From Mycolicibacterium moriokaense (GTDB lineage Bacteria; Actinomycetota; Actinomycetes; Mycobacteriales; Mycobacteriaceae), in assembly GCF_003347205.1 (NCBI RefSeq), contig NZ_QQBJ01000036.1, positions 1 through 38,282 of the forward strand: a stretch of 38,282 bases of DNA, written 5' to 3'. A program made the translations under genes and the position numbers. Shown here one piece after another: positions 26,157 through 33,322 of the stretch. Every line of letters begins with the position of its first letter. Positions within the stretch are counted from its first letter, which is position 1. The notes under the pieces were generated by a model that was given only the letters and a program-made list of their open reading frames with translations, was not told the origin of the DNA and searched no databases.

Positions 26157-27471
26157 CCGATGCCCGATGTGCCACGCCGACCCTTTCGATGACGTCGGCG
26201 CCCACCCGCAGCCCGTCGCGGTCGCGGATCGCGGCGCCGATCTCGGCGAGGCGGGTGCGCAACTCGGTGTCGGCCAGCAACCGGTCCACCGCGCCCGTGA
26301 GTTCGTCGTCGGCGAACCCGTAGGTGTCCAGCCGGATGCCGAAGCCGAGTTCGTCTATGCGCTGGGCGTTTTCGTACTGATCCCAGAACAGCGGCAGCAC
26401 GATCAATGGCTTGCCGAAGTGCAGTGTCTCGGTGACCGTGTTGTTGCCGCCGTGCGAGATGACCAGGTCGACCTGGGGGATCACCTTGGTCTGCGGCAGC
26501 ATCTGTTCACCGACCATGTTGTCCGCCAGCGTGATTCGGTCGGCCTGCGGCCCCTTGCTGACGATGTAGCGGTGCTTCGTGGTGCCCAGCACGTCGACCA
26601 GGCGCTGCATCAGCTCGACGTCGGCGCCGCCCAGTGAGCCCAGCGACAGGTACACCAGGGCGCTTCCCTCGGGCCGATCGGCGACCTGCGCGGGCAGCTG
26701 GTAGGCGTCGTCGGTCTCGCGGACGCTGGAGTCCATCCGGCTCCAGGTGGCGTCGAGCGGCCTGACGTCCAGGTAGTCGGCCTCCGCGGGGTAGACGTAG
26801 AGGTTGGCCGCGGCGGTGTGCGGCATGAACTCCAGGTCCTTCAGCGGCGAGGCGCCCTGGGCCTGCACCCAGTCGTTGAAGTCGGACCACATCGCGCGGT
26901 GGGTGCGGTCGAACTCGGCGCGGTAGGCGTCCCACTGGCTGCGGTCGGCGCTCGGCAGGCCGGAGAACGGCGGCGGCACGTCAGGGCCGGTCACCTCCAG
27001 CGGGCTGCACGACACGATCCGCACGAACGGCACAGCCGCCGTCGCCAGCGCCGGGAAGAGCACCACGTTGTCCTCGACGATGACGTCCGGGCGGTGCTCG
27101 GCGATGATCTCGCGCAGCCGGGGCTCGCAGTACTTCGCGCCGTCGATCAGGGCCTGATAGGTGGGCTGGATGAACGACCCCAGCTGTTCGACGGTCGGCT
27201 TGCGGAACTCCGGCGCCGTCTCGGCGATGAACTGGGTCCAGAACGCGCCCGCGTCCTCGCCGCCCGCGTCCTCGGCGGGCTCGGCGAGGTCGACGAGTTC
27301 CTCGATGAAACCGAAGGGGGCGAGCTTGCCCGCCCAGGAGCTCTCGGCGGCGAACACGATGCGGTGCCCGCGGTCGCGCAGGATGGCGGCCAGACCGATG
27401 CACTGGTTCGTCGGCCCATAGGCCGACTCCGGCCAGAACATGATGGTCAGCGGTGTCGGCGCAGTTGGCAT
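26149..27471 (-). CDS. GT1/MGT-type glycosyltransferase
   Basis: A 440-residue GT-B glycosyltransferase. The N-terminal acceptor domain starts PLTIMFWPESAYGPTNQ. The C-terminal donor domain has LVYLSLGSLGG, then SHGGNNTVTETL, GKPLIVLPLFWDQ and YENAQRI, the standard nucleotide-sugar signature of macrolide-type and UDP-glycosyltransferases. Such enzymes decorate small molecules or lipids; the acceptor is unknown. It begins 32 bases after the SDR gene and overlaps the kinase gene, so the four are probably one transcript. Confidence 0.9.
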   Translation of the reverse strand: MPTAPTPLTIMFWPESAYGPTNQCIGLAAILRDRGHRIVFAAESSWAGKLAPFGFIEELVDLAEPAEDAGGEDAGAFWTQFIAETAPEFRKPTVEQLGSFIQPTYQALIDGAKYCEPRLREIIAEHRPDVIVEDNVVLFPALATAAVPFVRIVSCSPLEVTGPDVPPPFSGLPSADRSQWDAYRAEFDRTHRAMWSDFNDWVQAQGASPLKDLEFMPHTAAANLYVYPAEADYLDVRPLDATWSRMDSSVRETDDAYQLPAQVADRPEGSALVYLSLGSLGGADVELMQRLVDVLGTTKHRYIVSKGPQADRITLADNMVGEQMLPQTKVIPQVDLVISHGGNNTVTETLHFGKPLIVLPLFWDQYENAQRIDELGFGIRLDTYGFADDELTGAVDRLLADTELRTRLAEIGAAIRDRDGLRVGADVIERVGVAHRASVA

Positions 27472-27503
27472 GATCGGACGATACTTCCCGGGTGGCACCC
27501 GCG

Positions 27504-28274
27504 TCATGGCCGGAACGTCACTCCGCCGTCGACGCTGATGGTCTGGGCGGTGATGAAGCTGCCGTCGTCGGACAGCAGCAGCGTCCCCAGCGCCGCGACG
27601 TCGTCGGGTCTGCCGAATCGGGACTTGATCATCTGCCGCGCCCGCGTCTGGTCGACGATCCCGTCGGGCATCGGCGTCTCGTCGAACTTGTAGTGCCAAA
27701 TCAGGCCCGGCGCAATAGCATTGGCCCGGATGCCCTTGGACCCGTACTTGCGGGCGATGTGACGCATCAGCGCCAGCTCGGCGGCCTTGCTCATCGCATA
27801 CGACACCCTTGTGCCCGCGCCGTTGTAGGCGTCGATCGACGCGGTGAACACGATCGAGCCGCCGCCGCCGGCGATCATCGCGGGGATCGTGTGCTTGGCG
27901 CAGATCACGAACCCGCGGGTGTTGACCCGCATGACTTCGTCGAACGCCTCCAGCGGCAGGTCGACGACGCCGCCGGGCAGGTAGGCGTCGGCGGCGTTGG
28001 TGAAGTTCAGATGGACCCCGTCGAGCCTGCCGAACGTGTCGACGGCGAGATTGACCGCCGCGATGACGGACTCCTCGTCGGCGCCGTCGATGGGCAGGCC
28101 GCGCACATGCTCACCGGCCGGGTCGATGTCGGTGGCCACCCGCGACGCCAACTCGCCGTCGAGGTCCCCGATCACCAGCAGCGCACCCTCGTCGGCGTAG
28201 CGCCTCGCGAGTCCATTGCCGATGCCGCCCAGCCCCACCAGGATCACGACCTTGTTCTCCAGAAGTCTCGTCAC
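27504..28274 (-). CDS. short-chain dehydrogenase/reductase
   Basis: A 256-residue NAD(P)-dependent oxidoreductase. The nucleotide motif VGLGGIGNGLA is one residue shorter than the usual TGxxxGIG. The NNAG position is NFTNAAD. The catalytic set is normal: Ser in FTASIDAY and YAMSK. Acidic residues after strand 2 (VIGDLDG) suggest NAD preference. It ends with the common ITAQTISVDGG segment. The GTG at 28274 is the first sensible start. It appears to lead the SDR-GT-kinase-SIS set. Confidence 0.9.
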   Translation of the reverse strand: MTRLLENKVVILVGLGGIGNGLARRYADEGALLVIGDLDGELASRVATDIDPAGEHVRGLPIDGADEESVIAAVNLAVDTFGRLDGVHLNFTNAADAYLPGGVVDLPLEAFDEVMRVNTRGFVICAKHTIPAMIAGGGGSIVFTASIDAYNGAGTRVSYAMSKAAELALMRHIARKYGSKGIRANAIAPGLIWHYKFDETPMPDGIVDQTRARQMIKSRFGRPDDVAALGTLLLSDDGSFITAQTISVDGGVTFRP

Positions 28275-28335
28275 GCGATGAGTATCGGTGGTCGGTCGGG
28301 TCAATAGACAAACAGGGCATCGAGAGGAGATCCAC

Positions 28336-29022
28336 ATGTCGGAGAACGCAGCGAAACCGCGGGTGGTCGACGAGCAGACCTGGCGTGCCGAACTCGACGA
28401 GTTGCGGCGCCGCGAGAAGGCCGCGACCCGCGAACTGGACGCCATCGCCGCGCAGCGCCGACGGCTGCCGATGGTCGAGATGGCCGACTACACGCTGATC
28501 GGCGAGGAGGGGCCGGTCCGGCTCGCCGACGTGTTCCAGGGCCGCTCGCAGCTGATCGTCTACAACCACATGTGGGAGGACGGCGCGCCATGGCAATGCG
28601 GCGGCTGCACCGGCTTCACCTCACAGTTCACCCGGCTGGAGTTCCTGGACAGCTATGACGCGCGCTTCGTGATCGTCACCAACGGGCCGATCGAGGAGGC
28701 GCTGGTCTACCGGGACAAGGTCGGCAACAAGATGGACTGGTACTCGTCGTCGCGGAGCACGTTCGGCGGCGACGTCGACGCGCCGGCCGGTGCCGGTTTC
28801 GGTGTCAACGTGTTCCTGCGCGACGGGGACACGGTTTACCGCACCTGGCACACCAACGGTCGCGGCACCGAGCAGCTGAGCCACTCGTTCGCGCTGATCG
28901 ACCTGCTGCCCTGGGGGCGACAGGAGGAGTGGCAGGACTCGCCGGCCGGGTGGCCGCAGTCGCCCACGTACACGCGCTGGCTCGACTCGCCCGACATCGC
29001 GAAGGCCTACGGGCCGTCCTAG
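28336..29022 (+). CDS. DUF899 thioredoxin-like protein
   Basis: A 228-residue cytoplasmic protein of the DUF899 family. Recognisable segments: the helical N-terminus ELDELRRREKAATRELD, YTLIGEEGPVRLADVFQGR, YNHMWEDGAPWQCGGCTGF and the closing LLPWGRQEEWQDSPAGWPQ. The fold is thioredoxin-like; the CGGC pair here could be redox active, but the reaction is not established. GAGAGGAGA precedes the ATG. Its stop abuts the stop of the convergent sigma factor gene with no base between them. Confidence 0.88.
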   Translation: MSENAAKPRVVDEQTWRAELDELRRREKAATRELDAIAAQRRRLPMVEMADYTLIGEEGPVRLADVFQGRSQLIVYNHMWEDGAPWQCGGCTGFTSQFTRLEFLDSYDARFVIVTNGPIEEALVYRDKVGNKMDWYSSSRSTFGGDVDAPAGAGFGVNVFLRDGDTVYRTWHTNGRGTEQLSHSFALIDLLPWGRQEEWQDSPAGWPQSPTYTRWLDSPDIAKAYGPS

Positions 29023-30660
29023 TCAGTGCACGCAGAGATCGACGTTCGGGTCGCACGGCGTCTGTGCGGGCGGCGTGTCGACCTTCTTGGGCGCAGGCCC
29101 GACGGGGATCGGCTCCGGCGCGGGATCTTGAGCTGGAGCCGGGGCCGGTACCTGGGCTGGGGCTTGGGCCGGTGCTTGCGCCGGGGCTTGGGCGGGCGCT
29201 TGAGCCGGAGCCTGGGCGGGCGCTTGAGCCGGTAGTTGTGCCGGGAGCCGGGCGGGGTTCTGCGGCAAGGGAATCTGCGGCAACCCGATCGGGGGAATCG
29301 TGCCGAAGGGGAATTGCGGGATCGGTGCCGGCGCCTGCGCGGGCGGCGGTGCCACGGCGGGTGCCTGCGGTGTCGGAATCGGCGCCTTCGGCTGGGGCGT
29401 GGGAAGTTTCGCCTGCGGGGTCGGCAGCGGGGCGGCCGGACGCGGGGTCTGCGCCGGGAGCGGAGCCGGGGTGGCCTTGGGCGGCTGCGGTGTCGGCAGC
29501 ACGGCGGCGGGAGTCGGCGTGGGCAGCGGCGCCGAAGTCGGCGTCGGGGCGTCCTGCACGACGCCGCTGGGGGACAGGGCCGTGCTCGGCAGATACACCC
29601 AGGCGAGCGTCCCGCCCAGGATCACGATCGGAATCCCGATCAGCAACGCCATCAACGGCACCACGCGCCGCTTGGATTCGTCCTCGGCCTGCGTGCCGAC
29701 CACGGCCGCCGGTTCCTCCTGCGGCGCATACGGCTGCGGAGGCGGTGGCGGTTGGACCGCGGGCTGGGCCGCGGTGGCGGCGGAGTGCAGCGCCGACTGC
29801 GCCGAAGCCCCGCCTCCCGCGGAGGTTCCCATGGCGTGCGAAGCCGACGTCAGCTCGAAGTCCTTCATGACGTTGTTCTTCAGCCAGGCCGGCGCAGGGA
29901 TGAACACCGGAGCACCGAGGAGGGCGGCCGGGCTGACCGCTCTGCTGCGCAGTTCCTCGCAGGCATCGCACGATTCGATGTGGCGGGCAATGCGTTTGCG
30001 CATCAGGATGTTGAACTTTCCGTCCCAGCCGTGCAGCACCGCGGCCAACTCGGGGCAGCGCCCCGGATCGGACTGGATGCGACGCGCAACCAGAAGGGCG
30101 CCGAGCGATCGTTCGATCGTGTCCCGCAGCCGGCCGACCATCGTGTTGGCGTTCGTCTGAGTGACCCCGAGGGCCATCGCCAGCTCCGGCCCGTCCAGCC
30201 CCTGGCGGTAGGCCAGCTCCAGCACCGCCTGGTCGCGATCCGAAAGTCCGCCCGCCGCTTCGGAAATGAGGTTGGCCAACTCCAGCCGTTGCGCCATCGT
30301 GTCCGGGCCCGCGTCGTGGGAGACGACGTCGGGCATCTCGTCGGACGGTCGTTCGCGGCGAAGTTCGCGCAGCCTCTTGTGGGCCTCGTTGCGGACGATG
30401 GAGTAGAGCCACGGGCGCAGCTTGTCCGGTTCACGGAGGCCGCGCAGGCTGGTGGACGCGATGCAGAACGCGTCCTGAACGCAGTCGGCAGCGGAGTCGC
30501 GGTCGCGAAGCATGCCGATGCAGAAGTCGTGCAACCGATCGGCGTAGCGGTCGTAGATCTGCGCGAACGCGTTGCGGTCTCCGTCGGTTGCCGCCAGCGC
30601 GAGTTCGGCGTCGCTGCTGCCGGGCCCGATGCCACCCCATTTTCTCAGTGCAGCCGTCAT
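29023..30660 (-). CDS. ECF sigma factor fused to anti-sigma-like zinc motif, membrane helix and Pro/Ala/Gln-rich exported tail
   Basis: A 545-residue fusion. Residues about 15-105 are sigma region 2 (AFAQIYDRYADRLHDF, CVQDAFCIAS, RPWLYSIVRNEA). Residues about 135-195 are region 4 (LSDRDQAVLELAYRQGLD, LGVTQTNANTMVGRLRD). At about 205-245 lies HIESCDAC, the HxxxCxxC of zinc-binding anti-sigma domains. A helix at about 333-356 (VVPLMALLIGIPIVILGG) crosses the membrane. The last 190 residues are Pro-rich with tandem APAQ units, ending CDPNVDLCVH. The sigma core would be held at the membrane and released or activated by an outside signal. ECF groups with C-terminal fused anti-sigma segments are known in actinobacteria. 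Confidence 0.88.
   Translation of the reverse strand: MTAALRKWGGIGPGSSDAELALAATDGDRNAFAQIYDRYADRLHDFCIGMLRDRDSAADCVQDAFCIASTSLRGLREPDKLRPWLYSIVRNEAHKRLRELRRERPSDEMPDVVSHDAGPDTMAQRLELANLISEAAGGLSDRDQAVLELAYRQGLDGPELAMALGVTQTNANTMVGRLRDTIERSLGALLVARRIQSDPGRCPELAAVLHGWDGKFNILMRKRIARHIESCDACEELRSRAVSPAALLGAPVFIPAPAWLKNNVMKDFELTSASHAMGTSAGGGASAQSALHSAATAAQPAVQPPPPPQPYAPQEEPAAVVGTQAEDESKRRVVPLMALLIGIPIVILGGTLAWVYLPSTALSPSGVVQDAPTPTSAPLPTPTPAAVLPTPQPPKATPAPLPAQTPRPAAPLPTPQAKLPTPQPKAPIPTPQAPAVAPPPAQAPAPIPQFPFGTIPPIGLPQIPLPQNPARLPAQLPAQAPAQAPAQAPAQAPAQAPAQAPAQVPAPAPAQDPAPEPIPVGPAPKKVDTPPAQTPCDPNVDLCVH
29138..29246 (-). repeat. 12-base tandem repeats coding for APAQ units
   Basis: About eight degenerate copies of a 12-base unit encode Ala-Pro-Ala-Gln in the exported tail of the sigma fusion, flanked by related PAPAPAQD and LPAQLPAQ units. 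The repeats sit in frame, so changes in copy number would alter tail length without breaking the protein. Confidence 0.8.
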
Positions 30661-30754
30661 GATGTGTTTCTCCAGCTGGTCCGCATGGCGTTGGCGTCAG
30701 CGTAATTGCTGAAAGCGGTGGTGGCGCGGTATTCGACGGTTGGGATGACGCAGC

Positions 30755-31546
30755 TCACGGGGTCGTCTGCTTGGTGCCGCCGGCCGGTGTGGTGCCGTCG
30801 GGAACGGCGACGACGACGCCACCGGTCTCACCCTGACCGGGCACGCCCACCGCGACGTCGGGCGTCTTCACGGACACGCCGCCCTGGTTGGTCGCGCCGA
30901 CCTCGAGGCCCGGTAGCTTCACCGTCACCCCCCCGCTGGGGCCGGGCGCGGGCGCGGGCGCAGGGGCAGGTGCGGGGGCAGGTGCCGGAGCCGGAGCGGG
31001 GGCCGGGGCAGGTGCCGGGGCAGGTGCGACGACGGGCTTCGGCGCGGCAATCGGCTTCGGCGCGACGATCGGCTTGGGCGCGGCAATGGCCTGCGGCACA
31101 GACACCGGGCCGCTGACGTGAACGGGTGCCGGGTTGTTGACGATCACGGGGGCCGGGGCGCTCTGCGCCGGTGCGAGGGCCGGAATGTCAACCGCGGAAG
31201 GCAGATTGACGACCGTCGAAGCGGCTGGGTCCGTGGCGGAGGCGTTGCTGGAGGCCGCCCGGGTCGTCGCCGCGTCGTTCGAGTGCAGAAGCATCACGCC
31301 GCCGAACGCGGCCGCACCGACGACGGCGAGGCCCGCGACGAACAACAGGCCCTTGCCGCCGGACGAGGACGTCGTGGTCGGCGCCTGCGTCGGCTGCTGC
31401 GGAATCGGGGCATAGCCGTAGTAGCCGTCGTAGTTCGGCTGCTGGGAGTAGTCGTATCCAGGCTCCGGCATGCACTGCGAGTAGGCCAGCGCGGCGCCCG
31501 AGCGAACAGTGGGGTCCGAGTGGGGGATGTAGGTGGTGGTGTCCAT
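30755..31546 (-). CDS. single-pass membrane protein with Ala-Pro stalk
   Basis: A 263-residue protein. A Tyr/Gln-rich cytoplasmic N-terminus (GYDYSQQPNYDGYYGYAPIPQQ) is followed by a helix at about 66-88, then an exported part with APKP repeats, a long Ala-Pro alternation and a closing domain with two related halves (GVTVKLPGLEVGATNQGG and GVSVKTPDVAVGVPGQG). AAGGAGAGACC before the ATG supports the start. It lies 94 bases upstream of the sigma fusion on the same strand and shares its layout of one helix and a proline-rich exported tail. The function is unknown; a cell-wall-spanning sensor or anchor is possible. Confidence 0.8.
   Translation of the reverse strand: MDTTTYIPHSDPTVRSGAALAYSQCMPEPGYDYSQQPNYDGYYGYAPIPQQPTQAPTTTSSSGGKGLLFVAGLAVVGAAAFGGVMLLHSNDAATTRAASSNASATDPAASTVVNLPSAVDIPALAPAQSAPAPVIVNNPAPVHVSGPVSVPQAIAAPKPIVAPKPIAAPKPVVAPAPAPAPAPAPAPAPAPAPAPAPAPAPGPSGGVTVKLPGLEVGATNQGGVSVKTPDVAVGVPGQGETGGVVVAVPDGTTPAGGTKQTTP
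30948..31100 (-). repeat. Ala-Pro and APKP coding repeats
   Basis: Hexanucleotide GC-rich repeats encode about 13 Ala-Pro dipeptides; next to them four 18-base units encode variants of IAAPKP. The pattern resembles the periplasm-spanning Pro-Lys/Ala-Pro stalk of TonB-type proteins. Confidence 0.8.
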
Positions 31547-31623
31547 GGTCTCTCCTTGGCCTGAAGCCGCCTTCGTGGCTGCTTTTCACGGGTAGGAGCG
31601 GCGGGCGGGGGTTGGTCGCACAC

Positions 31624-31645
31624 TTTTTTCGGAAGTTTTTTTCGG
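31624..31645. repeat. direct repeat of a T6-7 CGG element in a divergent gap
   Basis: TTTTTTCGG at 31624-31632 and TTTTTTTCGG at 31636-31645 are repeated with a period of about 13 bases in otherwise very GC-rich DNA, about 80 bases upstream of the minus-strand Ala-Pro protein gene. Read on that strand it is two A-tracts, which could bend DNA or act as an UP-like element. Significance is uncertain. Confidence 0.4.
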
Positions 31646-31692
31646 CCCTGTGGAGGCGGTTGCGGGCCCGCGACGGGCGAACGTCACCATTC

Positions 31693-31721
31693 GGAAACGG
31701 TGCGGCGTGCCGTGGCGCGTT
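31693..31721 (+). promoter_or_regulatory. possible ECF-type promoter before the secreted Pro/Ala protein
   Basis: GGAAAC at 31693-31698 and CGTT at 31718-31721 are 19 bases apart, roughly like mycobacterial ECF promoters (GGAAC and CGTT), 58 bases before the start codon. If real, it could be a target of the sigma fusion encoded nearby. The match is weak. Confidence 0.22.
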
Positions 31722-31779
31722 GCCCTGCGCGGCTGCTGACAATTGACGCCGTCGTTCAAATCAGGAGGAGTCAACGTAG

Positions 31780-32277
31780 ATGGCGATCTTCGATCGGTCC
31801 AAGATGAGTGTTCTTGTTGCCGGCGCTGGGTTGTGTGGGATCGCCATGGCGTTCAGCGCGGAGGCCGCAGCCATCCCGCTGATGACGGGCCCCGGCTACA
31901 ACTGCATGCAGGAGTCGGCGGGCGCCGGAGCACCTGTCGCGGCCGGGGCGGGAGCACCTGCCGCGGCCGGAGTGTGCGCGGCCAGCGCTCCGCTCGCCGA
32001 CATGGCAGGCGTGCCAATGGCCCTGCCCGGGCCGCTGCCGGTGGCCCCGCCGGTTCCCGTGGTGCCCGCCGCGCCGCCCCTTCCGGTGGTTCCCGCGGCG
32101 CCGGTCCCGGTGGTGCCGGCCGGTGCGCCCGTGCCCGCTGCCGCGCCGTTGGCCGCCAACGCCCCGCTGAGCGAGATGGCCGGCCTGGGCGGCAAGGGAC
32201 AGCCGACGGGTCCGGCGCCAGAGGGCGCACCGGTGCCGGGTCAGCCGGTGCTGCCCGGCCCGACCGGCACCAAGTGA
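31780..32277 (+). CDS. secreted Pro/Ala/Val-rich protein
   Basis: A 165-residue precursor. The signal peptide ends near AEAAA (about residue 30). The mature protein is almost all Ala, Pro, Val and Gly, with PVVPAAP repeats and two related units APLADMAGVPMA and APLSEMAGLGG flanking the repeats. It has no globular domain and is probably an extended cell-wall protein. GGAGGAG lies about 10 bases before the ATG. A perfect GC hairpin follows the stop. It is divergent from the Ala-Pro stalk gene. Confidence 0.78.
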   Translation: MAIFDRSKMSVLVAGAGLCGIAMAFSAEAAAIPLMTGPGYNCMQESAGAGAPVAAGAGAPAAAGVCAASAPLADMAGVPMALPGPLPVAPPVPVVPAAPPLPVVPAAPVPVVPAGAPVPAAAPLAANAPLSEMAGLGGKGQPTGPAPEGAPVPGQPVLPGPTGTK

Positions 32278-32279
32278 GA

Positions 32280-32292
32280 GCGGCTGCGCCGC
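32280..32292. terminator. short hairpin between convergent genes
   Basis: GCGGC (32280-32284), a three-base loop and GCCGC (32288-32292) form a perfect stem in the 19-base gap between the secreted Pro/Ala gene and the L,D-transpeptidase gene. There is no T-run, so it may be a GC-only bidirectional terminator. Confidence 0.4.
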
Positions 32293-32296
32293 AACG

Positions 32297-33103
32297 TCAT
32301 TCCTGAACGATGACCGGGTCGCCGATGTTGACGGTGTTGAAGTACCAGTCGGCGTCCTCGGGGCTCAGGCTGATGCAGCCGTGGCTGACGTTGTCGTAGC
32401 CCAGCGAGTTGACGGCCCATGGCGCCGAGTGCACGAACAGGCCCCGGCTGGTGATGCGCACCGCGTCATCGACCGTGAGAAGGTAGCCGTCGGGAGCGTC
32501 GACGGGAATTCCGACGCTGCTTGAATCCATCACGACAGAGGGGTCCTTGGCCAGGACGCTGTAGGTGCCTACCGGCGTTGAATATTCGGGCCTGCCCATG
32601 GATGCCGGGAAGACCCCCTGCTGCCCCCAGAAGGGCCGGTGGTGCGGCGCGGGCAGCACGGTCGGCGGTCCCGTTTGGACGCCGTCGACGGTCACGGTGA
32701 ACGTGTGATCCGAGATGTCGGCCGTGCCGACGAAGGCCGGCCCGGTGTCGAACGCCAATGACTGGTTGCCAACCGAGAGCGCAACCGTGCTGTGCGACGG
32801 CCAGAACCGGTCGGGTTCCCACTGCACCCTGTCGTCGTCGACCCAGTCGAACTTACCGGTCATGGCAGGCACCGTTCGGATGTGCAGGGCGCGTTCCGCC
32901 GCCGGCCGATCGCCGATCGGAGCGCTGAAGTTCACCACGATCGGATGGGCAACCCCCACGACCGCCCCCTGTGTCGGCAGCACCGACGTGATCGCGGACC
33001 GGTACGTCTGATTGGCCGCCGTCAGGCTCACCCCGGATGGCTCCGCGGCCACCGACGCGGCGATTCCGATCGCAGCAAGAACTCCCCAAGCAGGCCGGCG
33101 CAT
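32297..33103 (-). CDS. L,D-transpeptidase, LdtMt1-like
   Basis: A 268-residue exported enzyme that makes 3-3 peptidoglycan cross-links. A short signal peptide is followed by an immunoglobulin-like domain (LPTQGAVVGVAHPIVVNFSAP, RVQWEPDRFWPSHSTVAL) and a YkuD catalytic domain with FVHSAPWAVNSLGY and SHGCISLS (His225, His241, Cys243). Layout and segments such as VVGVAHP, VMDS, GIPVDAPDGYLLT match M. tuberculosis LdtMt1 as I remember it. Unlike that protein it carries about 20 extra residues at the domain junction (VLPAPHHRPFWGQQGVFPAS). AAGGAAATG lies before the ATG at 33103. Confidence 0.9.
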   Translation of the reverse strand: MRRPAWGVLAAIGIAASVAAEPSGVSLTAANQTYRSAITSVLPTQGAVVGVAHPIVVNFSAPIGDRPAAERALHIRTVPAMTGKFDWVDDDRVQWEPDRFWPSHSTVALSVGNQSLAFDTGPAFVGTADISDHTFTVTVDGVQTGPPTVLPAPHHRPFWGQQGVFPASMGRPEYSTPVGTYSVLAKDPSVVMDSSSVGIPVDAPDGYLLTVDDAVRITSRGLFVHSAPWAVNSLGYDNVSHGCISLSPEDADWYFNTVNIGDPVIVQE

Positions 33104-33264
33104 AGGTTCATTTCCTTTGAAATTACAATGTTGTCAATTTGATCGTAGGGGCGTGGCAACGCGTGGAATCGCAGGGGCGCGTTAGCAATTCGATCAAGTC
33201 TGGGTCACGTTTCGGCCACGGCCCAGTGGTCTGTCGGATCGGTCTTCCTTCGAGTTTTCACGTC

Positions 33265-33280
33265 CCGCCGCCTGCGGCGG
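33265..33280. terminator. GC-rich hairpin upstream of the acyl-CoA ligase gene
   Basis: CCGCCG (33265-33270) and CGGCGG (33275-33280) pair around CCTG, 43 bases before the start at 33323. It could be a leader hairpin or an operator. The gap also holds ACAATGTTGT at 33125-33134, a small inverted repeat near the transpeptidase start. Confidence 0.3.
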
Positions 33281-33322
33281 TGACAAGGTGATCTTCTGGC
33301 ACGCCGGGCGAGGAGGTCGACC

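Noticed and set aside
28805-30412. 535-codon minus-strand frame overlapping the DUF899 gene and sigma fusion
   Set aside because: A shifted frame of the sigma fusion; its long Ser/Arg/Pro runs come from the repeats.
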